The notes beneath the pieces were generated by a model that saw nothing but the letters and a program-made list of their open reading frames with translations, was not told the DNA's origin and searched no databases. Below are positions 8,701 through 15,212 of a stretch of 64,000 nt of DNA, one piece after another. The stretch's first letter is position 1. Every line of letters starts with the position of its first letter. The stretch spans positions 62,001 through 126,000 of the forward strand of contig JACPUE010000058.1 of NCBI GenBank assembly GCA_016192425.1, in the 5' to 3' direction. A program made the translations under genes and the position numbers. The DNA is from Burkholderiales bacterium (GTDB lineage Bacteria; Pseudomonadota; Gammaproteobacteria; Burkholderiales; Burkholderiaceae_C).

Positions 8701-11333
8701 TCGCCAACAAAACGAAGAATCTCACTTTGTGCTTCAGTCAGTGCGTCAGCGTGGCGTTTCGCGCGTCGAGTCTCACGGGCTGCGCTGCCGAATTGCGTAC
8801 CCTCTACAAGGCACGAATTGCCTGGCGTCAGGTCGGGAAAATCAAGGGGTGTGGTGTCCCAGCCAGGCGCTTGAAGTGGGGCAAACTGAAGCGCGGCGAA
8901 GAGCTGTTCAATGGCCGGGCGGATAGCCTCCAAATCCTGAAGCCTCACCCTCGACGAGAACCGACCGTATGTGGCCGTTCCCCCTTCTGCATGCCCGAGG
9001 AGGCCGTCGATGATCTCGGGGTCCTGACACAATCGGCGAAGGCTTGTGCTGGCTCGATGTCGGAATAGATTCCAGGGCAACGGCCAGGAGAAGACCTCCA
9101 TGGAGTCCAGCGTCACTTCAGATACTTCGAACCATTGCAGGCTTTTTCGTGCAGGGTCTTCTCTCAGGAAGAAAAGTGCTGGCATCGCGGTGCTGGTTGC
9201 TCCCGCAGATAGAGCCTGCAGCTCTTGAGAGAGAGGGGGATCCTGGCTGCTGAGGGAGGAGGCGAGGCGACGAAGGTGGGGCAGGTAGAAGTCTTGGAAG
9301 AGCCGGAGCACCTCGCTGGGAAGAACCACCATACGGCCGTCATGACGTTGGGAGGCAACTTTGTCCACGACGAACAAATACCTTTCGTCCCAGTCGACCT
9401 GCCCGAAGGACTCCAACGGGCTCGACACCGGCCGAATTGCAGTCGCGGCAAGTATTGCTGCGGTCATGTAGACCGTCACCGCGTTGTGATGGACAAGCCA
9501 GTTCTCTGCCGGGCCTGCCGCCAGACTGCCAATGTGCTGACGTACACGTGCAATTTCTTCGCGCAGCAATGGGTCAAGCGGGCTCAGTTCACTGCCGGCG
9601 ATGTTTTCTTGTGCTTGCGCGTTCAGTGGGAACAACGGAGGTGGCGCGAGACCCGCAGCGGTTATTCCTCGGTGGACTTCTGCTGTCTGAAAAGCTGCAT
9701 AGGCACAAGATCCCGGCAAACCACTTCGCGAGCTGCTCGCAAGCAGGCGACCGAGTACGGGGTCACCGGTTGCCTCGAAAACGCCTTGCTCAAGGACGTG
9801 TGCGAGCATGCCTGAGCGAACGCGTTCAAGGCCGGGCGTGTGTTTGCACATGTCGTTGAACATTGCCTCCGGCGAATTGTGGGCCGGTGACGACGGCCAA
9901 AGATCCAGGAGTGCGCGTGCCGACAGGCGCCCCGAGCCGTGCTGAGAAATAATCGCCGCAACCTCGTCTGGAAGCTGCACTTGAAGTTGGCCAGCGAGGG
10001 GTTCCAGCCACTGCGATGTCGCAGACGAAGCCTTCCATCCCCTCGGATGCCGGGGGGCGAGTTTCTGCAACGTCAGGGTGTCGGGGTCGATGCTCCAGTC
10101 CGGCCCACATTGACTGGAAAAGGAGATGTCGGTCGCTGCCATCCGAACGGATTTGGCCGTGTAGACAGCAATCCAAATGAATGCGCCCAAGAGGCGAAAA
10201 CTTTCGGGTGCATCTCGCGCGATTGCAGCCTGCCACCAGTTTTCCAGACAAGCCCGTTCAAACTGATTGAGGCGGTTGGTACTGAACGGGAGGAATTGCT
10301 GGTCTTCGATGGTGGCGAGAAGCACACCACGCGCTTCATGTTCCTGAGCCACCGGATTGAGGCGCTCATCAATCTTTGCTTCCCAGCATTCGGTCCCTTC
10401 GCCGCCATCCTGGTCGATGGATCTTCCTGTGATGGGCTGGGGGTCTTCCGCCAAAATTTCGCCAGAAGAAAACACAGTCGGCGCTGTACTTTGAGCGGAT
10501 GTTCCCCAAGGATGCTGACGGCTGGAAAACAAGCGGGCATATTGAGGGAAGGCACCCTTCGCGGTCAGAAGTTCGGCTCGGTCGGCCCGGATCGGCTCAG
10601 ATTCACAGTAGCTGCGCAATGTCCGGAGCAGTTTGATATGAGCCTTGACGCCGGGCCCCTCGTTGGACGCCAGTTCTAGCTTGCCGACCAGAGCCGCAGC
10701 TTCCCAAGCCAGATGCTGTCTATATATAGATAGTGATCCACTGGGGGGGCGAAGCCCAGCGAAAAGATCCCGCCAATCCCAGTCGCCAGAGACTGCTTGG
10801 CGCAAGCTCCACGACACCTCGACGAGCCGTTTGTCCGGCTCGGAGCCCTCATAGATGGCTGAGATGAACTGGATGAACGTCCAGGTTCGAAGTGTCTCCA
10901 ACCGGAGGTGGGCGGCTGCGTCAGGGTGATAGGCCCTGGGCACGCACAGCGCGAGGAGGGCAAATTCGCGCAGTGTGCCGCGCGGAAGCTGCGCGGCCAC
11001 CTGTTGGGCCGGAGGCAAATATGGATACAGACGGGCAATGGTTGGGGATGCCGCCAGGGATTCCATGAGCCGGCACAGCTCCGAAGTCGGCTCGGATTCA
11101 TCGGCCCATGAGGAGGCCATCTTCAACGGCACAGACTGGCGCAAGTACTCAATGATTGATCCGACGTACTCAGGATTGGCGCCGGTTTTTGACGCATCAA
11201 GTACCGAAAGCAGCGGACGAGTCAGCCCCAGTCGGTTGGCCCATTCAAGCAAAGGATGAAGCGAGACTGGAAGCCCAAAGGTCTCAAAAGTCTGTCCGCC
11301 CTGGTCATCCGAAATCCCGGGTCCGTTGTCCAT
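5721..11333 (-). CDS. Giant tyrosine-recombinase protein with two catalytic regions
   Basis: The 1870-residue protein has two regions with tyrosine-recombinase boxes. The C-terminal one (about residues 1390-1600) looks complete: YRFGLRGMEAACLL (first Arg), a Lys-rich strand (HLRRLKSP), HHNRHTFAN (His-x-x-Arg type) and LLGHAQPSTTFRSY with the His and the candidate nucleophilic Tyr. The other (about 600-800) has ATAIRPVSS, VVDKVASQ, NLFRHRAST (Asn where the first His is usual) and LLGHAEGGTATYGRF. About 270 further residues follow the second domain. Most tyrosine recombinases have 300-450 residues. It starts about 130 bases from the tRNA-fMet remnant and is probably the element's integrase. A GmtZ- or TnpB-like assignment is possible but unproven. 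Confidence 0.75.
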   Translation of the reverse strand: MDNGPGISDDQGGQTFETFGLPVSLHPLLEWANRLGLTRPLLSVLDASKTGANPEYVGSIIEYLRQSVPLKMASSWADESEPTSELCRLMESLAASPTIARLYPYLPPAQQVAAQLPRGTLREFALLALCVPRAYHPDAAAHLRLETLRTWTFIQFISAIYEGSEPDKRLVEVSWSLRQAVSGDWDWRDLFAGLRPPSGSLSIYRQHLAWEAAALVGKLELASNEGPGVKAHIKLLRTLRSYCESEPIRADRAELLTAKGAFPQYARLFSSRQHPWGTSAQSTAPTVFSSGEILAEDPQPITGRSIDQDGGEGTECWEAKIDERLNPVAQEHEARGVLLATIEDQQFLPFSTNRLNQFERACLENWWQAAIARDAPESFRLLGAFIWIAVYTAKSVRMAATDISFSSQCGPDWSIDPDTLTLQKLAPRHPRGWKASSATSQWLEPLAGQLQVQLPDEVAAIISQHGSGRLSARALLDLWPSSPAHNSPEAMFNDMCKHTPGLERVRSGMLAHVLEQGVFEATGDPVLGRLLASSSRSGLPGSCAYAAFQTAEVHRGITAAGLAPPPLFPLNAQAQENIAGSELSPLDPLLREEIARVRQHIGSLAAGPAENWLVHHNAVTVYMTAAILAATAIRPVSSPLESFGQVDWDERYLFVVDKVASQRHDGRMVVLPSEVLRLFQDFYLPHLRRLASSLSSQDPPLSQELQALSAGATSTAMPALFFLREDPARKSLQWFEVSEVTLDSMEVFSWPLPWNLFRHRASTSLRRLCQDPEIIDGLLGHAEGGTATYGRFSSRVRLQDLEAIRPAIEQLFAALQFAPLQAPGWDTTPLDFPDLTPGNSCLVEGTQFGSAARETRRAKRHADALTEAQSEILRFVGERPVDSISADEWEMLSQRMLLNDSGTPRALGSLRYEALQDWIRQRWCADGTRPRLKKRYLPALEERTLLSHQAIGSRQKVAAALHALQPILEAMELSRTSLRECLFYGTALTVLESRVTEPPLLRDLLVAKNFRLVHFDQSYYLEYSPDLDIDSGCAVKRYPISVAAANFLARASTTKRGLDMGKSSPPVQWQKLCKEIGLLAPHINTATATISEIAQLVHQANLLEFPASLTAYLNGDLQSVGLPHRDWIRLRHGAAGDFGTFKASETESGSEIFEDEQGPPRISPDQHEVHLSALVDKDTADHSPPTGMPDPAISQEASKKLFGEVRTIFRKHAAATAGGIGRRNMDAALCRALDQYRGSAGRSCLLLVEWVRHLLRRSTRKGTLLRVSSVDRYFSSLSLCFLAVGFDHDLLACEEEDVTDFYLRLMDARSSIPDPTESSPESGSEVTRNGYKTLHLALQCLKDFHQTMNAAFGVENPDWSEIFSDGPSLLVSAGCITELEYLRINACLAPIPAQASVGDLQCAFINLLMYRFGLRGMEAACLLRSDWTEPAPDCVVLMVRSNHLRRLKSPASRRQVPLLFRLTAHERSIIEQWFLVRQATPILHDKDELFPTEFGLDGLEARRGLLRRIGTVIQQVTRNDQLSPHHNRHTFANRVADLLGLSTNLNPFDIGSAAHQNARRLVLGSEESTRRCSWAVARLLGHAQPSTTFRSYIHYFPNLANRSVQLQKFTQQDRSKYLQEKLIDLNRITLIHDYLSTFEQDSVTTTTSPLTATEALKFVRMLVLRRNFGIAQLATNISDQNAKHLENLLIETGHIVSRKKSGSHPLDWLSGIQPTRWAELVRHTELVKWDESLSSSFPYAGEEISTYVGPSRQVLLWKKEHFEFMKQVINCWKLENDSFRLFTNSRELTLQKFADDNSLQLITTQTLKLEGIKLQVDPVRRGFPLASIIDRCAAIGLRGTGSVRSSHEFMLIFLISLALSWSANQSKLTT
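5724..5755. repeat. 10-bp perfect inverted repeat at the end of the recombinase gene
   Basis: CGTGGTCAGC (5724-5733) and GCTGACCACG (5746-5755) are perfect complements with a 12-base loop. The hairpin covers the last codons of the recombinase gene and lies 14 bases after the stop of the convergent 269-residue gene. No T-run follows on either strand, so it is not a textbook terminator, though it may stop both transcripts. Confidence 0.5.
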
Positions 11334-11403
11334 GAGGTCTCAATCGTTGAAATGCGGCGCGTCCTGCACCGACCGGAATCGTCAAAATTCCATGTGCATT
11401 CAA

Positions 11404-11435
11404 CGTTTTACATCATTTCTAGTCAATTGAAAACG
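11404..11435. repeat. Short inverted repeat between recombinase gene and tRNA remnant
   Basis: CGTTTT (11404-11409) and AAAACG (11430-11435) flank 20 bases of AT-rich DNA, in the gap between the recombinase start and the attachment site. It could be an arm-type binding site for the integrase or part of its promoter; this is inference from position. Confidence 0.3.
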
Positions 11436-11460
11436 AAAGATATGTTCTCATTAGCCTAGA

Positions 11461-11506
11461 GCTCATAACCCAAAGGTCGGAGGTTCAAATCCTTCTCGCG
11501 CAACCA
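11461..11506 (+). tRNA. 3' part of initiator tRNA-fMet (attachment-site remnant)
   Basis: The 46 bases begin in the anticodon stem (GCTCATAACCC, anticodon CAT) and run through the variable and T arms (GGTTCAAATCC) to the acceptor end GCGCAACCA. The A at position 72 is the initiator signature. The bases before 11461 do not form the D arm or the 5' half of a tRNA. This is what remains at one end when an element integrates into a tRNA gene; the intact copy should lie at the far left end of the element, outside the window. Confidence 0.8.
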
Positions 11507-11530
11507 ATCAGATGCGGCCCTGCCGCAAAA

Positions 11531-11560
11531 AACGCCCACTCATCAGTGGGCGTTTTTGTT
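11531..11560 (+). terminator. Rho-independent terminator after the tRNA-fMet remnant
   Basis: AACGCCCACT (11531-11540), loop CATC, AGTGGGCGTT (11545-11554), then a T-rich tract TTTGTTTG. A 10-bp perfect stem with a U-tract, placed 24 bases after the tRNA end: presumably the native terminator of the tRNA gene. Confidence 0.85.
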
Positions 11561-11624
11561 TGTGGAGCATCCAGCATCACCGGGCCAAGCCCATGCCATA
11601 CTGCTTTTTTAGGCACTGATAAGC

Positions 11625-14600
11625 ATGATGGATGAGCAAGCGCAGACCCTGGCCAGCACCCTGCAACCGGGGTGGCTGGCGCTGCATGGCAACCGCATGG
11701 AAGACCTGGCCCAGACCGTGGCCGAGTGGTTGCACCGCCATCCGCTGGAGCCGCTGGAGCCAGAGGTGGTGCTGGTGCAGAGCAATGCCATGGCCGAGTG
11801 GTTCAAGATGACCATGGCGGCGCGCAGCGGCATCGGTGCGGCGCTGCGGGTGGAATTGCCCTCGCGCTTTCTGTGGCGCAGTTACCGGCAGGTGCTCGGC
11901 GCGCAGGTGGGCGCCGACGCGCCCACGGATAAAGCCGCGCTGACCTGGCGGCTGCTGACGCTCCTGCCTGTGCTGACCGAGCAGCCCGAATACGCGCCGC
12001 TGGCGCACACATTGCGCAGCACCAGCTCCCACGACCACTACCTGCTGGCCCGGCGTCTGGCCGATCTGTGGGACCAGTACCAAGTCTATCGACCCGACTG
12101 GCTCGACGACTGGGCCCACGGGCGCGATGGTCTGCGCGGCCCGGGGGGCGAGCTTTCGCCTTTGCCCGAAAGTGAGCGCTGGCAGCCTGCGCTGTGGCGT
12201 GCGGTGCTGCAGGGGCTGGCCGAGGCCGAACGCCAGGCAGTGCGTCCGCAGGTGCACCGGCGTGCGCTGGATGCCTTGCGGCAGGAGCGCCTTCCTGCGC
12301 AGGGCGCCCCATTGCCGCGCCGTGTCGTCCTGTTCGGCATGGCGCATGTGCCGCAGCCGGTGCTGGACTGGCTTTGCGCCATGGCGCGTGGCAGCCAGAT
12401 TCTGCTGGCCATCCCCAACCCCTGCCGTTACCACTGGGCCGACATCATGGATGGCCGCGAGTGGCTGCGCATGCGCCAGCGGCGCCTTCCGGCGCGGGCG
12501 GGGCGGGATCTGGCCCTGGTGCCGCTGGAGCAGATGCACCTGCATGCCCATCCGCTGTTGGCTGTCTGGGGGCGCCAAAGCCGCGATTTTGTGCGCCAGC
12601 TCGACGCCTACGAGGAGGCTTCTGCAGAGCCTTCGCTGTGGGGTATGCCGCGTCTGGACCTGTTTGACGAGGGCGAGGCGCAGGACGCGCCCCTGCTGCT
12701 GCAGGTGCAGCACCGCATCCGCGACCTGGTGCCTTTGGCCGAGCATCCGCAGTGCCTTGTGGCCCCTGACGACCGCTCAATCCAGTTCCACGCGGCGCAC
12801 AGCGCGCTGCGCGAGGTCGAGGTGCTGCACGACCAGCTGCTGGAACTGCTGGCGCACCCGCCGCAGGGCAGGGCGCTGCACCCGCGTGACATCGTGGTCA
12901 TGGTGCCTGACATCGACGCGATGGCGCCCGCCATCCGAGCAGTCTTTGCGCAGTACCCGCCGGACGATGCCCGCCACATCCCCTTCGACATCGCCGACCA
13001 GAGCCCGCGCGCCAGCCAGCCGCTGATGGCCGCCGTGGAATGGCTCTGGGGCCTGCCCGCGCGGCGCTGCACCCTGAGCGAGCTGCATGCGCTGCTCGAC
13101 GTACCTGCCCTGGCGGCCCGCCTGGGCGTGCAGCCGCAGGACCGCGACACCCTGGTGTCCTGGATGGCCCAGGCCGGCATCCGCTGGGGCCTCACGCAAG
13201 ACCACCGCAATGCGCTGGACCTGCCCCTGTGCGGCAGCTACAACAGCGCGCACTTTGGCCTGCAGCGCATGCTCCTGGGCTATGCCGCAGGTGCGGCCAG
13301 CTTTGCCGGTATCGAACCCTGCACTGAGGTCGGCGGGCTGGACGCCGCCCTGGTCGGCGCCCTGGCCGCCCTGCTCGAACGCCTGGAAGCCTGGCGCCGC
13401 GAGGCCAGCGAGCCCGCCACGCCCGGGCAATGGGCGCAGCGCCTGCGCGCCCTCTGGGCGGCGTGCTTTGCAGCCACCGACGAGGGCGACCGCCAGGTGC
13501 TCGAAGCCCTGAACGCCGCGCTGGAGGCCTGGCTCCAGGCCTGCGACGTCGCAGGCTTTGCCCAGGCCCTGCCGCTGGAAACTGTGCAGGATGCCGTGAC
13601 GCACTGCCTGGAACTGCCCGTAACCCAGCAACGCTTCCGTGCCGGGGGGGTCACCTTTTGCACGCTCATGCCCATGCGGGCGATCCCCTTCGAGGTCGTC
13701 TGCCTGCTGGGAATGAACGACGGCGAATACCCGCGCCGCACGCCGCGCAACGACTTCGACCTCATGGCCCAGCCCGGCCAGGCGCGCCCCGGCGACCGTT
13801 CGCGCCAGACCGACGACCGCCAGCTCACGCTCGACGCGCTGCTGGCAGCGCGCCGTGTGTTCTATGTGAGCTGGACCGGGCGCAACGTGCGCGACAACAC
13901 CGAGCAGCCGCCCTCCGTGCTGGTGGCACAGCTGCGCGACTACCTCCAGGCCGCCTGGGGCCTGCAGGTGCTGGACGAGCGCACCACCGAACACCCGCTG
14001 CAGCCCTTCAGCGCACGCTACTTCCAGGGCGAAGCGGGCTTGTTCACCCACGCCCGCGAATGGCGCGAAGCCCATATCCGCGCGCCCGCAGGCGCCCCAG
14101 AGGCTGTGCAAGCGCTGCCGCCGCACGGCGCCGCTGCACCCTTGGCCCTGCGCGACCTGGCCGACTGGATGCGTCACCCGGCACGGTACTTTCTGCGCAC
14201 GCGCCTGGGCGTGGTGTTCGACCGCGGCGACGATGCGCCGGAAGACGCCGAGCCCTTCCACCTGGCGGGGCTGGAGAACCACACCGTCGCGCGCCAGATG
14301 CTTGACCACCTGCCCGCCGACTGGGCAGCCTTGCCCGACAGCGCACCCCGGCAGCACCTGGGCCAGGCCCTGCAGCGCCTGCGCCGTGCGGGCCTGCTGC
14401 CCCTGGGGGCACCGGGCGAACAGCTCGTCGCCCAGTGGGACGCAGAGTGGCTGCCGGTGCTGCAAACCTGGCAAGCCCTGCAGCGTGCCCATGCCCAGCC
14501 CGCCGCACGGGTGCAGGTCTGCCGAACGCTCCAGGATCCAAATGCTATTGATTTGATAGCTGCTTGCGCTTATCAGACGGGCGCAAAGGCGAAAAATGAC

Positions 14601-15212
14601 CATCAATCCATATCGGCGCCCAGCCTGCAGGACTGGCTCGACGGCCTGCGTTGCAACGCAGCGAGGCCGGCCGTGTGGATGGCGCTGAGCCCCTCGCGCC
14701 TGCTGCGCGACGCGAAAAAACGCAGCCTGCGCACCGACCTGCTCATCCACCCCTGGCTGTGCAGCCTGGCCGCAGCGGCCAGCGGCACCGCGCTGCAAGG
14801 GCTGCTGGTGGCGCGCGACGTGTGGCTGGCATGGGAGCCGCTCGCACCCGAAGCCGCCCGTGCCCAGCTCGACCTCTGGCTGCACGCCTGCAGCCAGGGC
14901 CAGAGCGCCCCGCTGCCCCTGCCGCGCCGCACGGCCTTGGCGCTGCTGGAGAACGAATCCGCCGCACGCACCGCCTACGAAGGCAACAGCCAGCAGGACG
15001 GTGAGGTGCAAGACCCGGCCTGGGCACGCTTTTACCCAGACTACGACGCACTGGCCGCAGACGGCCGCCTGGCGCAGGCCGCCCAGGCCCTGTGGGCGCC
15101 GCTGGAGCAGTGGGCCCACACCGCCGTCCGGGTGCACGACCATGGCGCCACCACCGCCACCACCGCCACCACCGCCACCACTGCAGCGGGCAGCACGGAG
15201 GCTTCCCTGTGA
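11625..15212 (+). CDS. recC: RecC, exodeoxyribonuclease V gamma subunit
   Basis: The 1195-residue protein is the Chi-recognising, non-ATPase subunit of RecBCD, which processes double-strand ends. It begins with the conserved RecC segment GWLALHGNRMEDLAQTVAEW and contains VEVLHDQLLELLAHP and VCLLGMNDGEYPRR, typical of the family. It is a little longer than E. coli RecC (1122). Two odd features account for part of this: an in-frame dispersed repeat near residues 973-992 and an Ala-Thr-rich tail from a 9-base tandem repeat. Its stop overlaps the recB start. The tRNA-fMet terminator lies upstream, so a promoter should sit around 11560-11620. Confidence 0.92.
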   Translation: MMDEQAQTLASTLQPGWLALHGNRMEDLAQTVAEWLHRHPLEPLEPEVVLVQSNAMAEWFKMTMAARSGIGAALRVELPSRFLWRSYRQVLGAQVGADAPTDKAALTWRLLTLLPVLTEQPEYAPLAHTLRSTSSHDHYLLARRLADLWDQYQVYRPDWLDDWAHGRDGLRGPGGELSPLPESERWQPALWRAVLQGLAEAERQAVRPQVHRRALDALRQERLPAQGAPLPRRVVLFGMAHVPQPVLDWLCAMARGSQILLAIPNPCRYHWADIMDGREWLRMRQRRLPARAGRDLALVPLEQMHLHAHPLLAVWGRQSRDFVRQLDAYEEASAEPSLWGMPRLDLFDEGEAQDAPLLLQVQHRIRDLVPLAEHPQCLVAPDDRSIQFHAAHSALREVEVLHDQLLELLAHPPQGRALHPRDIVVMVPDIDAMAPAIRAVFAQYPPDDARHIPFDIADQSPRASQPLMAAVEWLWGLPARRCTLSELHALLDVPALAARLGVQPQDRDTLVSWMAQAGIRWGLTQDHRNALDLPLCGSYNSAHFGLQRMLLGYAAGAASFAGIEPCTEVGGLDAALVGALAALLERLEAWRREASEPATPGQWAQRLRALWAACFAATDEGDRQVLEALNAALEAWLQACDVAGFAQALPLETVQDAVTHCLELPVTQQRFRAGGVTFCTLMPMRAIPFEVVCLLGMNDGEYPRRTPRNDFDLMAQPGQARPGDRSRQTDDRQLTLDALLAARRVFYVSWTGRNVRDNTEQPPSVLVAQLRDYLQAAWGLQVLDERTTEHPLQPFSARYFQGEAGLFTHAREWREAHIRAPAGAPEAVQALPPHGAAAPLALRDLADWMRHPARYFLRTRLGVVFDRGDDAPEDAEPFHLAGLENHTVARQMLDHLPADWAALPDSAPRQHLGQALQRLRRAGLLPLGAPGEQLVAQWDAEWLPVLQTWQALQRAHAQPAARVQVCRTLQDPNAIDLIAACAYQTGAKAKNDHQSISAPSLQDWLDGLRCNAARPAVWMALSPSRLLRDAKKRSLRTDLLIHPWLCSLAAAASGTALQGLLVARDVWLAWEPLAPEAARAQLDLWLHACSQGQSAPLPLPRRTALALLENESAARTAYEGNSQQDGEVQDPAWARFYPDYDALAADGRLAQAAQALWAPLEQWAHTAVRVHDHGATTATTATTATTAAGSTEASL
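14541..14600 (+). repeat. Dispersed repeat (family 1) inside recC
   Basis: The stretch GCTATTGATTTGATAGCTGC (14544-14563) continues with TTGCGCTTATC and matches four intergenic copies in this window at 22055, 38906, 49729 and 56076. It is read in frame as NAIDLIAACAYQTGAKA without disturbing the gene, unlike the surrounding GC-rich coding sequence. Confidence 0.75.
15146..15181 (+). repeat. 9-base tandem repeat at the recC 3' end
   Basis: About four units of a CCACCGCCA-type 9-mer encode a Thr-Thr-Ala run near the RecC C-terminus. Because the unit is a multiple of three, changes in copy number would keep the frame. Confidence 0.7.

Noticed and set aside
5721-11333. Two genes artificially joined (assembly or reading error)
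   Set aside because: The frame is open for 1870 codons with no internal stop or strong internal start, and both halves show sensible protein motifs; a natural single gene is simpler.
11334-11460. 5' half of the tRNA-fMet gene just upstream of the 3' fragment
   Set aside because: The sequence before 11461 has no D arm (AGC...GGTAGC) or acceptor 5' strand pairing with the 3' end; only the 3' part is present.
12777-15143. A 788-codon open frame antisense to recC
   Set aside because: Same reason: shadow of recC with no coding support.
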